A stretch of 64,000 bases of DNA from positions 1 to 64,000 of the forward strand of contig WYCU01000008.1 of NCBI GenBank assembly GCA_016617495.1, in the 5' to 3' direction. Positions within the stretch are counted from its first letter, which is position 1. Every line of letters starts with the position of its first letter. This stretch comes from Azonexaceae bacterium s22. GTDB taxonomy: Bacteria > Pseudomonadota > Gammaproteobacteria > Burkholderiales > Rhodocyclaceae. This document shows, in pieces, positions 9,459 to 18,307 of this stretch. The notes beneath the pieces were generated by a model, which ran no database searches, was not told where the DNA came from, and saw only the letters and a program-made list of their open reading frames with translations. The position numbers were made by a program, and so were the translations under genes.

Positions 9459-9468
9459 ATTGCGCAAT
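9459..9468. promoter_or_regulatory. palindrome upstream of maeB (possible operator)
   Basis: ATTGCGCAAT is a perfect 10-bp palindrome 37 bases before the maeB start. It sits directly after a TACGAT (9453-9458) that could serve as a -10 element. A regulator bound here would overlap the promoter. No regulator can be named from the sequence. Confidence 0.35.
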
Positions 9469-9505
9469 CTAAAACAATATACCGCATTGTGAAACGGAGG
9501 ATGAC

Positions 9506-11785
9506 ATGGATTCCAAACAATTGCGTGCTGCCGCCCTGTACTATCACCGCCAGCCGAAGCCAGGAAAGATCGCGGTTACGCCGATCAAGCAGCTGACCAA
9601 CCAGTACGATCTCTCGATGGCGTACTCCCCCGGCGTGGCCTTTGCCTGCGAAGAAATTGTTGCCGATCCGGCGGAGGCCAGCACGTTGACTTCGCGGGCC
9701 AATCTCGTCGGTGTCATCACCAATGGGACGGCCGTTCTCGGTCTCGGCCCTATCGGTCCGCTGGCTGCCAAGCCGGTGATGGAGGGCAAGGGCGTGTTGT
9801 TCAAGAAGTTTGCCAACATTGATGTTTTCGATCTCGAGATCGACGAACGTGACCCGGACAAACTTATCGATACCATCGCCTCGCTGGAGCCGACCTTCGG
9901 CGGTATCAATCTTGAAGACATCAAGGCGCCGGAGTGCTTCTACATCGAAAAGAAGCTGCGCGAGCGCATGAAAATTCCGGTCTTTCACGACGACCAGCAC
10001 GGTACCGCTATCGTCGTAGGGGCGGCCATCCTCAATGGCCTGCATTTGATCGGCAAGGATCTTTCCACTGTAAAGATTGTGACCTCCGGGGCCGGTGCCG
10101 CAGCGCTGGCTTGTCTTGATCTTCTGGTCATGCTCGGCGCGCCTGTCCAAAATATCTGGGTAACCGACATCAAGGGCGTGGTCTATGAAGGTCGGGTTGA
10201 AGAGATGGACGAAATCAAGGCGCGCTATGCCAAAAAGACCGATGCGCGTACTTTGGGCGAGGTCATTGAAGGTGCGGATGTTTTTCTTGGTCTTTCGGCG
10301 GGCGGGGTGTTGAAACCAGAGATGGTGGTCAAAATGGCGCCGCGGCCGGTCATCATGGCGCTGGCAAACCCGACGCCGGAAATTCTCCCCGAAAGAGTCA
10401 AGGAGGTGCGCGACGACGCCATCATCTGTACCGGCCGCTCCGACTACCCGAATCAGGTGAATAACGTCCTCTGTTTCCCCTTCATCTTCCGCGGTGCTCT
10501 TGATGTCGGGGCGACTACCATCACTGAAGAAATGAAGATGGCTGCCGTGAAAGCCATTGCCGAATTGGCACGCGCAGAGCAGAGCGAGGTCGTGGCGAGT
10601 GCTTATGGCGAAAAGGTGAGTGGCTTTGGCCCGGAATATCTGATTCCCAAGCCTTTCGATCCGCGCCTGATCGTGAAGATCGCTCCGGCTGTCGCGAAGG
10701 CCGGGATGGATTCCGGGGTGGCGACTCGTCCCATACAGGATTGGGCGGCCTACGTTCAGGGGCTGAATGAGTTTGTGTATCACTCTGGCATGATCATGAA
10801 GCCGGTGTTTGCCCAGGCCAAGATGGCGCCAAAGCGGATTGTCTTTGCCGAGGGCGAGGATGAACGTGTGCTGCGCGCGGTACAGGTGGTTCGTGATGAA
10901 GGCATTGCGTGGCCAATCCTGATTGGTCGCCCGCGGGAAATTGCCCGGCGCATCGAGGCTGCCGGGCTACGTATCCGTGCCGGGGAAGATTTCGAGGTGA
11001 TCCATGCCGACGATTGCGAATTTTTCGATGCGCATTTCGAAGAGTTCTGGCAAACCTATCATCGCTTGATGGAGCGCAAAGGGGTTTCTCCGGACTATGC
11101 GCGTCGCGAGGTGCGTCGCCGGGCGACGCTCTACGGGGCGTTGATGGTGAAGCTCGGCTATGCCGACGGCCTGATCTGTGGCACGTTCGGTCGCCATGAA
11201 ACCCATCGCGAATACGTACAGCACGTCATTGGGACGAGGGCCGGGCTGGATCGCTGTTACGCGATGAACATGCTCATGTTGCCCGGGCGTACGGTGTTCA
11301 TTGCTGACACTTATGTGAACTACGATCCGACGGCGGAGCAACTGACCGACATGACCCTCCTGGCCGCTGAAGAAATTCGCAATTTCGGGATTCAGCCCAA
11401 GGTTGCGCTGTTGTCTCATTCCACCTTTGGCACCGAAAACACGCCGACGGCAATCAAGATGCGCGAGGTTTTGGCAAGACTTGAGGCGCGCGCGCCGGAA
11501 CTCGAAGTCGAAGGGGAAATGCACGGCGATGCTGCACTTGACGAACATATTCGCCTCAAAGCTTTCCCGAATGCACGGCTGAAGGGGCAGGCGAACTTGC
11601 TGGTGATGCCAACCCTCGACGCTGCCAATATTTCATTCAACCTGCTGAAGGTTGCGGCCGGCGATAACCTCACCGTCGGGCCGATCCTCCTTGGTGCGGC
11701 AAAGCCGGTGAATGTCCTGACGCCCACGGCAACCGTACGGCGCATCGTCAATATGACAGCGTTGACCGTGGTCGACGCAGGGTGA
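9506..11785 (+). CDS. maeB: NADP-dependent malic enzyme with C-terminal phosphotransacetylase-like domain (MaeB)
   Basis: A 759-aa two-domain enzyme. The N-terminal part (about 1-430) is malic enzyme, which decarboxylates malate to pyruvate with reduction of NADP+: [15 protein letters not shown] near the start, [11 protein letters not shown], a Rossmann [13 protein letters not shown] and ALANPTPEI. The C-terminal part (about 430-759) resembles phosphate acetyltransferase and in known MaeB proteins is regulatory rather than catalytic. The length is typical. A good ribosome binding site (ACGGAGG) precedes the ATG. It is divergent from pckG. Confidence 0.95.
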   Translation: MDSKQLRAAALYYHRQPKPGKIAVTPIKQLTNQYDLSMAYSPGVAFACEEIVADPAEASTLTSRANLVGVITNGTAVLGLGPIGPLAAKPVMEGKGVLFKKFANIDVFDLEIDERDPDKLIDTIASLEPTFGGINLEDIKAPECFYIEKKLRERMKIPVFHDDQHGTAIVVGAAILNGLHLIGKDLSTVKIVTSGAGAAALACLDLLVMLGAPVQNIWVTDIKGVVYEGRVEEMDEIKARYAKKTDARTLGEVIEGADVFLGLSAGGVLKPEMVVKMAPRPVIMALANPTPEILPERVKEVRDDAIICTGRSDYPNQVNNVLCFPFIFRGALDVGATTITEEMKMAAVKAIAELARAEQSEVVASAYGEKVSGFGPEYLIPKPFDPRLIVKIAPAVAKAGMDSGVATRPIQDWAAYVQGLNEFVYHSGMIMKPVFAQAKMAPKRIVFAEGEDERVLRAVQVVRDEGIAWPILIGRPREIARRIEAAGLRIRAGEDFEVIHADDCEFFDAHFEEFWQTYHRLMERKGVSPDYARREVRRRATLYGALMVKLGYADGLICGTFGRHETHREYVQHVIGTRAGLDRCYAMNMLMLPGRTVFIADTYVNYDPTAEQLTDMTLLAAEEIRNFGIQPKVALLSHSTFGTENTPTAIKMREVLARLEARAPELEVEGEMHGDAALDEHIRLKAFPNARLKGQANLLVMPTLDAANISFNLLKVAAGDNLTVGPILLGAAKPVNVLTPTATVRRIVNMTALTVVDAG

Positions 11786-11824
11786 GGTGGAGGATTAACA
11801 AATAATTCTAGGTGCTTATTTTCG

Positions 11825-11852
11825 TTGATTTATGCAGTTCGGGTGCTAAACT
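11825..11852 (+). promoter_or_regulatory. predicted sigma-70 promoter of pbpG
   Basis: TTGATT (11825-11830) and TAAACT (11847-11852) are separated by 16 bases, about 35 bases before the pbpG ATG. A purine-rich GCAGGAG ribosome binding site follows. The hexamers are imperfect, so this is a prediction only. Confidence 0.45.
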
Positions 11853-11886
11853 CGGATAAAATGCCCGGGCGTAGCAGGAGAGTTTA

Positions 11887-12987
11887 ATGAAGCGAAAATT
11901 AAGCGCCGTGGTCCTTGTGGTGGCCTTGGTCGGTGCGGGTGCAAATGTGTCCGCTCAAGCCGCCACTGAGACCAAGAAATCGAAACCCGTAGCCGCCAAG
12001 TCGGAGCCCAAGGTTGCCAAGAAGGCGTCGGCGCAGTCGGGAGCGGCTGTTGCCGCGAAGTCCGGCAATGCAAAGACAGCTGCTGCTCCCAAAAACGCCA
12101 AATCCAATAAGGTTGCCGCTTCTGGAGGCGCAGCGAAAAAAACCGTAGCCAAAGTGTCTGTCGAACGCGGTGACGTACCGCGAAAGGCGATTCACCGGGT
12201 GAGTGCCGTTGATCTTGATGCGGGTCGGTTGGCGCTGTATTCCTCGTCCGCCTTGGTGCTGGATCAGGAAACTGGTCATGCGCTGATCGAGAAGCAGTCG
12301 GATACGGTTGTTCCCATCGCTTCCATTTCCAAACTGATGACGGCGATGGTCGTTCTCGATGCGAAGCTTGATCTCAATGAGGTCATCAGCATCGGCGACG
12401 AAGATGTGGATTATCTTAAGGGTTCCCGTTCCCGGATTCCGGTCGGAACGACGATGACTCGCGAAACGGCGATGTTGCTGGCCTTGATGTCGTCTGAAAA
12501 TCGTGCGGCCCATGCCTTGGGGCGCCATTATCCAGGCGGCCTCCCGGCGTTCGTGAAGGCCATGAATCAAAAAGCGCATGCCTTGGGAATGCACAGTTCG
12601 CGTTTCGAAGAGCCGACCGGGCTCTCGAGCAACAACGTGTCGACGGCGCACGATCTTGCCCGCATGGTTGCAGCGGCGGCGCGCTATCCAGAAATCCGGC
12701 AGTACTCGACAACGGCCGAAGCACGTGTCGAACTGAATGGGCGTATTCGGGATTTTCACAACACCAATGCCTTGGTGCGTAGCGATAACTGGGAAATTGG
12801 TGTTTCGAAAACCGGCTATATCTCGGAAGCGGGACGCTGCCTTGTCATGCAGGCACGTGTCGCCGACAAGCCAGTTGTGATCGTGCTGCTCGATTCGGCA
12901 GGAAAAATGACCCGAGTGGGCGATGCCAACCGGATCAAGCGCTGGATGGAGAGTGCCGGAATGGGTTCGGATCGCCGCCGGGCCTGA
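11887..12987 (+). CDS. pbpG: D-alanyl-D-alanine endopeptidase, PBP7/PbpG-like
   Basis: A periplasmic serine peptidase of the S11 family that cuts cross-links or terminal D-Ala in peptidoglycan. It has a signal peptide (MKRKLSAVVLVVALVGAG, Ala-rich cleavage region), then a low-complexity Lys/Ala-rich linker to about residue 100. The catalytic domain carries all three penicillin-binding motifs: SISK (146-149, Ser146 nucleophile), SEN (203-205) and KTG (308-310). The long Ala/Lys linker is longer than in E. coli PBP7 and may let the domain reach the wall. It is preceded by a plausible promoter and followed by a hairpin shared with the convergent IclR gene. Confidence 0.9.
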   Translation: MKRKLSAVVLVVALVGAGANVSAQAATETKKSKPVAAKSEPKVAKKASAQSGAAVAAKSGNAKTAAAPKNAKSNKVAASGGAAKKTVAKVSVERGDVPRKAIHRVSAVDLDAGRLALYSSSALVLDQETGHALIEKQSDTVVPIASISKLMTAMVVLDAKLDLNEVISIGDEDVDYLKGSRSRIPVGTTMTRETAMLLALMSSENRAAHALGRHYPGGLPAFVKAMNQKAHALGMHSSRFEEPTGLSSNNVSTAHDLARMVAAAARYPEIRQYSTTAEARVELNGRIRDFHNTNALVRSDNWEIGVSKTGYISEAGRCLVMQARVADKPVVIVLLDSAGKMTRVGDANRIKRWMESAGMGSDRRRA

Positions 12988-13013
12988 GCCCCTACGGTAT
13001 TGGCATTGCAATG

Positions 13014-13040
13014 GGCCGCCTGCGGGCGGCCTTATTTCTT
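13014..13040 (+). terminator. terminator between pbpG and the convergent iclR-type gene
   Basis: The stem GGCCGCC (13014-13020) and GGCGGCC (13025-13031) with a 4-nt loop is followed by TTATTTCTT. The U-tract is interrupted but serves the plus-strand pbpG. The hairpin lies against the 3' end of the opposing gene. Confidence 0.6.
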
Positions 13041-13820
13041 CGTGCCGGTATAGCCGAGCGCGTGTGAAATCTCGTCGGCCGTTTTGCGGATTTGCGTGAC
13101 CCAGTCGGGATCGTGTCGCTCTGCCGGCGCGGAAACGGAGAGTGCGGCAACGATCTTGCCTTCGTCGTCGAAGATCGGGGCGGCCACGCACTTGAGGCCG
13201 ATTTCCGCTTCTTCATCGTCGAAAGCGATGCCGTGGCGGCGGACCTTGTCCAGTTCCTTTTCAAGGGCCGACAGGGTGGTCAGAGAGTGCGGGGTTTTGC
13301 CCGGCAAGCCGGTACGCCGCGCGTAATCGCGGATTTCCTGCAGCGAGTCTGCGGCGAGGAAGAGTTTGCCGAGCGAGGTGAGATGCAAAGGCGCGCGTCC
13401 GCCGACCAGATAGACCACGCGGACCAGTGAACGGCCCGACGAGGTCCGCTCGATGTACACAATTTCGTCGTCGTGGCGAACGCCGAGATTGATCGCTTCG
13501 CCGATGGCTTCGTGCAAGGTCTGCATGAAGGGTTGCGCGACTTCGCGGACATTGATGCGTGATTTGACCAGATTGCCGAGTTCCAGCAGGCGGATACCCA
13601 GCCGGTAGGTGCCGGCATCCTGCCGCTCGACGAAACGGGCGGCGGTCATGGCGCCGAGAATGCGGTGTGCCGTCGAAGGGTGCAGTTCCGTAACGCTTGC
13701 CAGATGCTTGAGGCTCGTCGGCTCCGGCGAGGCCGCGAGGGCGTCGAGAAGTGTCATCATGCGTTCGATGACCTGGATCGAACCGGGTGCCTTGGCGGAC
13801 CCGCTGGCGCTATCGGACAA
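13032..13820 (-). CDS. IclR family transcriptional regulator
   Basis: A 262-aa DNA-binding regulator. The N-terminal winged helix-turn-helix (about residues 15-75) has the typical order SIQVIERMMTLLDALA, then SLKHLASVTELHPSTAHRIL as the HTH. The C-terminal IclR effector domain contains YIERTSSGRSLVRV, LGKLFLAA and DDEEAEIGLKCVAAPIFD. IclR proteins usually bind a small organic acid and control neighbouring metabolic genes. The divergent partner here is the truncated aldehyde dehydrogenase/hydroxyacid dehydrogenase pair, a reasonable target by position; the effector is unknown. Confidence 0.9.
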   Translation of the reverse strand: MSDSASGSAKAPGSIQVIERMMTLLDALAASPEPTSLKHLASVTELHPSTAHRILGAMTAARFVERQDAGTYRLGIRLLELGNLVKSRINVREVAQPFMQTLHEAIGEAINLGVRHDDEIVYIERTSSGRSLVRVVYLVGGRAPLHLTSLGKLFLAADSLQEIRDYARRTGLPGKTPHSLTTLSALEKELDKVRRHGIAFDDEEAEIGLKCVAAPIFDDEGKIVAALSVSAPAERHDPDWVTQIRKTADEISHALGYTGTKK

Positions 13821-13976
13821 CTGGATTCCTTTATTGGTGCGGTTTGAGTAGCATTGCTGCTTTGCTTCTTGTGCGCCGCAATATTAGCATGCAGCTACGT
13901 CAGTACGTTATCTGTGTCGGACGTTCGATCCAGCGGGCACCGTGATTCAACCGTTTTGGCAGAAAGAGTCCGAATA

Positions 13977-14675
13977 ATGGAATTTACGCCCGAAGGCCCG
14001 AAGGCCATTCCCCTCTGGATCAATGGCCGCGCTTTCCTGACGATGGCCCCGTCGTTTTTCGAGGTGGTCAATCCGCAAACGGGAACGGCTCAGTATCAGG
14101 TGCCTCTGTGCGGGGCAGATGAGGCCCTGGAAGCGGTGGCGGCGGCACGTGCCGCATTGCCGGCCTGGCAGGGGATGAACTCGGCGGCGCGCGGCGCGGC
14201 GCTGGGCGCTTTGGCCGATGCGCTGGAAAACTACGCGGGACATTTTGCCAAACTGCTGCGCGGGGACACCGGTGTGGATGACGCGCTGGCGCAAGCCGAT
14301 GTCGCCGCAGCGATTGCCGCGCTGCGCGAGGGCGAAAGTGGCGCCAGCGGGGTGGTCGGGGTGGTGGTCGATTCGAGCCAGCCGCTTTCCGGCTTCGCGG
14401 CGGCTGCAGCGCCCATCTGGCGTGCCGGCGGTTGCGTGGTCGTCAAGCCCAGCCCGAAGGCCCCCTCGGCCATCTTTGCACTGTGCGAGTTGACTTCGCG
14501 TGCGGGTTGGCCGGGCGGTGTCGTCAATTTGTTGCAGGGCGATGCCGAAGCGATTGGCGGGTTGTGCGCGGCGGAAATCGACCGCCTCGTCTATTCCGGC
14601 GATGCTGCTCTGGGCGCCCAGGTGGGGGCGATTGCAACGGCGGCGGGCAAACCGTTCTCGATGCGCGCCGCTTGA
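13977..14675 (+). CDS. truncated aldehyde dehydrogenase-like protein (no catalytic domain)
   Basis: A 232-aa protein that aligns with the N-terminal cofactor-binding half of the NAD(P)-aldehyde dehydrogenase superfamily: WINGRAF and VVNPQTGTAQYQV at the start, then PIWRAGGCVVVKPSPKAPS, AGWPGGVVNLLQGD and LVYSGDAALGAQVG (equivalent to the usual FTGS motif). It then stops, before the catalytic Glu and Cys regions, so it cannot be a working aldehyde dehydrogenase. The reading frame is intact and GC-rich, and its stop overlaps the next start as TGATG, which argues for a maintained, translated product. It could be a relic or a repurposed binding domain. Confidence 0.7.
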   Translation: MEFTPEGPKAIPLWINGRAFLTMAPSFFEVVNPQTGTAQYQVPLCGADEALEAVAAARAALPAWQGMNSAARGAALGALADALENYAGHFAKLLRGDTGVDDALAQADVAAAIAALREGESGASGVVGVVVDSSQPLSGFAAAAAPIWRAGGCVVVKPSPKAPSAIFALCELTSRAGWPGGVVNLLQGDAEAIGGLCAAEIDRLVYSGDAALGAQVGAIATAAGKPFSMRAA

Positions 14676-15631
14676 TGCACCGCATCGTCTATCTGGAACG
14701 CGAGTCGATCATTGCCGACGTGCGGCGCCCGGCGTTTGCGCATGAATGGGTCGAGTATGCGAAGACCGCCCCTGGCGAGGCGGTCGAACGGCTTCAGGGG
14801 GCCAGCATCGCGATCATCAACAAGGTGCCCCTGCCAACTGTCGCGGTAGACGCCCTTCCTGGGCTCAAAATGATTGCCGTTGCGGCGACCGGCACCAACA
14901 ACATCGATCTTGAGGCCTGTCGTCGGCGGGGCATTGTCGTCTCGAATATTCAGGGCTATGCCGAACATACCGTGCCCGAGCACGTCATCGCCTTGTTGCT
15001 GGCGCTGTTTCGTAATCTGATCGCTTGGCGGGATTCGGTTCAACAAGGGCGCTGGCAGCGTTCGGATCAATTCTGCCTGTTCGATCATCCCATTCGCGAC
15101 CTGCACGGTGCTACCCTGGGCCTGATCGGGAGCGGCAGCCTCGGGAATGGCGTGGTGCGCCTCGCCGAAGCCTTCGGGATGCGCGTCCTGCGGGCCGAGC
15201 GCAAGGGGGCGACCTGCGTCCGCCCGGGCTACTGCGATTTTGCGACCGTCTTGCAGGAGGCCGATGCGATTACCCTGCATTGCCCGTTGACGCCGGAAAC
15301 GCAAGGCCTGATCGGCGAACCGGAACTGCGCGCCATGAAACCCACGGCCTGCCTCATCAATACGGCGCGTGGCGGGATTGTGGATGAGGCGGCGCTGATT
15401 CGTGCGCTGCGCGAAGGCTGGATCGCCGGTGCCGGGTTCGATGTGATTACTGCCGAGCCACCGCCCGAGGGCCATCCGATGGTCGCGCCGGAATTGCTTG
15501 CCTTGCCCAACTTCCTTTTGACACCGCACGTGGCCTGGGCGAGTCGTCCGGCCATGCAAATCCTGGCCGATCAACTGATCGACAACATCGAAGCCTTCGT
15601 GGCCGGCCAGCCGCGCAACCGCGTCGTCTGA
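14675..15631 (+). CDS. D-2-hydroxyacid dehydrogenase (hydroxypyruvate/glycerate dehydrogenase-like)
   Basis: A 318-aa NAD-dependent D-isomer hydroxyacid dehydrogenase. Rossmann signature GLIGSGSLGNGV, NTARGGIVDEAALIRAL with the substrate-binding arginine, DVITAEPPP with the acidic partner and LTPHVAWAS with the catalytic histidine. AATGTNNIDL in the substrate domain is typical of the HprA/glycerate dehydrogenase branch, so hydroxypyruvate or glyoxylate is the most likely substrate. The start overlaps the stop of the truncated aldehyde dehydrogenase (TGATG), so translation is coupled. It is presumably one transcript under the divergent IclR regulator. Confidence 0.85.
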   Translation: MHRIVYLERESIIADVRRPAFAHEWVEYAKTAPGEAVERLQGASIAIINKVPLPTVAVDALPGLKMIAVAATGTNNIDLEACRRRGIVVSNIQGYAEHTVPEHVIALLLALFRNLIAWRDSVQQGRWQRSDQFCLFDHPIRDLHGATLGLIGSGSLGNGVVRLAEAFGMRVLRAERKGATCVRPGYCDFATVLQEADAITLHCPLTPETQGLIGEPELRAMKPTACLINTARGGIVDEAALIRALREGWIAGAGFDVITAEPPPEGHPMVAPELLALPNFLLTPHVAWASRPAMQILADQLIDNIEAFVAGQPRNRVV

Positions 15632-15668
15632 ACGCGGTGAGCTGTCCCATTTTTCGAAAGAACGCATC

Positions 15669-15887
15669 ATGCAGACCTTTGCCATTCGCGGTGAATACAT
15701 TCAGCTCGATCAACTGCTCAAGGCCACCGGACTTTGCGACTCGGGCGGCGCAGCGCATGCCGCGATTGCCGAAGGGCGGGTTCGCGTAGACGGTGCCGTG
15801 GATACGCGCAAGCGCGCCAAATTACGCCCCGGCCAGCAGGTGGCCTTTGCCGGGGAGACCGTGCAACTGGTCGCCGAAGCCGGCTGA
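15669..15887 (+). CDS. S4 domain RNA-binding protein, YbcJ-like
   Basis: A 72-aa protein made of almost nothing but an S4 RNA-binding fold: IQLDQLLKATGLCDSGGAAH followed by AEGRVRVDGAVDTRKRAKL and a terminal beta strand. This matches the YbcJ/RlbA-type single-domain proteins thought to bind ribosomal or other RNA. It lies 37 bases after the hydroxyacid dehydrogenase gene with an AAAGAA purine stretch near the start, and converges with the acyltransferase gene six bases on. Confidence 0.83.
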   Translation: MQTFAIRGEYIQLDQLLKATGLCDSGGAAHAAIAEGRVRVDGAVDTRKRAKLRPGQQVAFAGETVQLVAEAG

Positions 15888-15892
15888 TTACC

Positions 15893-16453
15893 TCAGTCGA
15901 GCCAGCGGATCGGCGAAGCCAGCGCCGGGTGTTTTCCCGTGCGTCCGGTGTAGAGCACGGCAATGCGCTCCAGATCGCGGTCGCGATCGCCGGTGAGTTC
16001 CATGTAAGCAAGGATGCCGGCTTCCTTGCGGGCAAAGTCGATGACGCCGATGGCCAATGGCACGTCGGCGCCGCATGCGATGCGGTAGAAACCGCTTTTC
16101 CAGCCGCCGGTCAGGCTGCGCGTGCCTTCCGGGGTGATGCCGAGGACAAAACGCTCGCGCCGTGAGAATTCCTCGATCATCTGCGTGACCACATTCGACC
16201 GTTCGCGGCGGTTGATCGGCACGCCGCCGAGGCGCCTCATGAGGCCGGCAAAGGGCCAGCAAAAGGCTGTGTCCTTGGCCATCCAGTGGATGTCCGCGCC
16301 CAGCGCGAAGTTGGTCAGCAAGCCGTAAAAGGCGTCCCAGTTCGAGGTATGGGGATATTCGATGAGTACGGCCTTCGGCGGCCGTGGCTGTGCGGGTTCG
16401 AAGATGCGCCAGCCGAGGGCGGCGAGGATCAGGCGGGAAAGCAGGCGAAGCAT
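15893..16453 (-). CDS. 1-acyl-sn-glycerol-3-phosphate acyltransferase-like protein
   Basis: A 186-aa PlsC-family acyltransferase. It has the catalytic HX4D motif HTSNWD (residues 35-40), GVPINRRER and TPEGTRS (about 107-113), the glycerophosphate-binding region. One hydrophobic segment lies at the N-terminus. It is shorter than PlsC proper (about 245 aa), so the acceptor may be another lipid. It lies 11 bases after a DUF47 gene that in turn overlaps a Pit transporter, so the three probably form one operon; the link between acyl transfer and phosphate uptake is not explained. Confidence 0.8.
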   Translation of the reverse strand: MLRLLSRLILAALGWRIFEPAQPRPPKAVLIEYPHTSNWDAFYGLLTNFALGADIHWMAKDTAFCWPFAGLMRRLGGVPINRRERSNVVTQMIEEFSRRERFVLGITPEGTRSLTGGWKSGFYRIACGADVPLAIGVIDFARKEAGILAYMELTGDRDRDLERIAVLYTGRTGKHPALASPIRWLD

Positions 16454-16464
16454 GGTTCCAAGGT

Positions 16465-17103
16465 TCAGGTCATTTTGACGACAATGTCGTGCAGGGTGTT
16501 GGCGCAATTGGCCATCCGGTCGGCGGCGTTGGAAAGATGGCGGTAAATCTCCCGCCGTTTGAACATGTGCAGGTAGTCCGTGCCCTGGAAAAGATCGGCA
16601 ATGGCTCGGCGGTAGGCCTTTTCCACCTTGCGTTCCGCCTTGCGGGCGCTGTCGGCGTCGGCGGCCGCATTGGCCGGGTCCTTGGCCAGACGCGCAAAGC
16701 CGAGGGCCAGCGCGTCGGTGCCCAGCTTGAGGTGCATGGCCATTTCCAGGCAATGCTTGTCCGGCGCCAGGCACAGCACATTCATTTCGCTGACCGTGGT
16801 TTTGCAGTAATTGACGATCTCGTCGAGATTGACGATGGCGCGGTAGAGATCCTCGCGGTCGATGGGCGTCGAAAAGGCTTCGTTCAAGGTGTGCAGATTG
16901 CGCACTTTGATGCGGTCCGCCTCGTGTTCGTCTTCGCGGATCAGATCGCCGGTGGCGGCCTCGCCGCTTTCCATGAACTCGACCAGCAATCCGACCGAAT
17001 GGGCGACATGCTGGCATTGTTCGGTGAGCAAGGCGAAAAAGTCCGGTACCTTGGGGAAAACTCGCTCCTTCAGGCGCTGGAAAAAGCCGGGGGTTTCGTT
17101 CAT
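16465..17103 (-). CDS. DUF47/TIGR00153 family PhoU-like Pit accessory protein
   Basis: A 212-aa all-helical protein rich in heptad-like charged segments, with EHEADRIKVRNLHTLNEAFSTPIDREDLYRAI, which is characteristic of the DUF47 (PhoU-related) family. These proteins regulate or assist Pit-type phosphate permeases. The gene directly follows pit with a four-base ATGA overlap, the standard arrangement of this pair. No signal peptide or membrane segment is seen. Confidence 0.9.
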   Translation of the reverse strand: MNETPGFFQRLKERVFPKVPDFFALLTEQCQHVAHSVGLLVEFMESGEAATGDLIREDEHEADRIKVRNLHTLNEAFSTPIDREDLYRAIVNLDEIVNYCKTTVSEMNVLCLAPDKHCLEMAMHLKLGTDALALGFARLAKDPANAAADADSARKAERKVEKAYRRAIADLFQGTDYLHMFKRREIYRHLSNAADRMANCANTLHDIVVKMT

Positions 17104-18170
17104 CGGGGGCCTCCCAGATAGAGGTTCACCAAAGCGTAGGTCAGGATGGCGGCCAGTGCCGCGCCAGGAATGGTCACCACCCAGGTCATGGCAATGTCCT
17201 TGGCCTTGGCCCAGCGCACGGCACGCGGTCGTTCCGAGGCGCCGATGCCCATGATCGAGGTCGCCACGACATGGGTGGTCGATACCGGGGCACCAACTGC
17301 CGAAGCGGCCAGGATGACGCCGGCCGAGGTCAGTTGCGAGCCGAGGGCGTGAATCGGGCGGACGCGGTAAATGGCGAACCCCAGCGTGCGGACGATGCGC
17401 CAGCCGCCGGTGAGGATGCCGAGCGTGAGCGCCAGGGCGCAGGCGAGCATGACCCAGAAGGGCACCTGAAAATCCGGAATGAAGCCGCCGAGCAGGAGCA
17501 CCAGGGTCAGGATACCCATGCTCTTCTGCGCGTCGTTGGCCCCGTGGGAAAAGGCCAGCCCGGCGGCGGTGGCGAACTGCGCTGCCCGCAAGCGCGCGTT
17601 GGCGGCCGGGTTGGCGGCGATCAGCAGGGTGCGCAGCAGACGGTGGATGAGATATCCGGCCCAGAATCCGGCCAGCGGCGAGAGCAGCAGGGCGGCCAGC
17701 ACCTTCACCACCCCGGTCAGCCGGCCTTCCCGAAGGGCTTCAAACCCCCAGACGACATGATCGACGCCGGCAGAGACCAGCACGGCGCCGACCAATCCGC
17801 CAACCAGCGCATGCGAGGACGAGGACGGCAGCCCGAAATACCAGGTGGCGAGGTTCCACAGGATGGCACCGATCAGGCCGCAGAGGACAATGGCCAGCGC
17901 CAGCGTCGGGGCCATGCCCTCCAGGCTCACGAACGTGCCGATGGTGTTGGCGACGGCGGTGCCACCCAGCAAGGGGCCGAGGAATTCGAAAAATGCGACA
18001 ACGATGACCGCCTGCGTCGGGGTCATCGCCCGCGAGGCAATGACGGTGGCGATGAGATTGGCTGCATCGTGAAAGCCGTTGGTGTAGTCGAAGACCAGGA
18101 CGATCACGACCGTCGCTGCCGCCAGCAGGAAAAGGCCTTCAGCCACGATGGAGCTGCGGAGAACCCGCAT
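17100..18170 (-). CDS. pit: inorganic phosphate transporter, PiT family
   Basis: A 356-aa integral membrane protein with about ten hydrophobic helices and the duplicated PiT signature: FDYTNGFHDAANLIAT near the N-terminus and AFSHGANDAQKSMG in the second half. It would take up metal-phosphate by proton symport at low affinity. It heads the pit-DUF47-acyltransferase run on the minus strand. The upstream gap to the divergent PilZ gene contains one copy of the dispersed TTGTCGCGGTCGAC repeat. Confidence 0.93.
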   Translation of the reverse strand: MRVLRSSIVAEGLFLLAAATVVIVLVFDYTNGFHDAANLIATVIASRAMTPTQAVIVVAFFEFLGPLLGGTAVANTIGTFVSLEGMAPTLALAIVLCGLIGAILWNLATWYFGLPSSSSHALVGGLVGAVLVSAGVDHVVWGFEALREGRLTGVVKVLAALLLSPLAGFWAGYLIHRLLRTLLIAANPAANARLRAAQFATAAGLAFSHGANDAQKSMGILTLVLLLGGFIPDFQVPFWVMLACALALTLGILTGGWRIVRTLGFAIYRVRPIHALGSQLTSAGVILAASAVGAPVSTTHVVATSIMGIGASERPRAVRWAKAKDIAMTWVVTIPGAALAAILTYALVNLYLGGPR

Positions 18171-18231
18171 CAGGACGGTGCATCATGGGCTGAGTATATC
18201 CCGCTGACGCCGGTGGCGGCAGTGGCAGGCA

Positions 18232-18270
18232 ATTGTCGCGGTCGACCGGCAAAAAAGGGCAAAAATCACC
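18232..18270 (+). repeat. dispersed ~35-bp repeat, copy in the pit/pilZ gap
   Basis: Begins ATTGTCGCGGTCGACC, then GGCAAAAAAGGGC and AAAAATC. It is in noncoding DNA between the divergent pit and PilZ genes. The core TTGTCGCGGTCGAC is shared exactly with the copies at 40173, 41519, 43649 and 45440. Confidence 0.85.
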
Positions 18271-18307
18271 TTCGGGTTTCCACCAATTTGGCGGCCATGA
18301 CGGCGGG

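Noticed and set aside
14837-14876. Further copy of the dispersed repeat in the hydroxyacid dehydrogenase gene (TGTCGCGGTAGACGCC)
   Set aside because: The similarity includes a mismatch in the core and overlaps residues (LPGLKMIAVAATGTNN) that the enzyme family conserves, so it may be chance.
18233-18307. Upstream start of the PilZ protein (MSRSTGKKGQK)
   Set aside because: That segment is the translated dispersed repeat, not conserved PilZ sequence; the ATG at 18308 fits the domain start.
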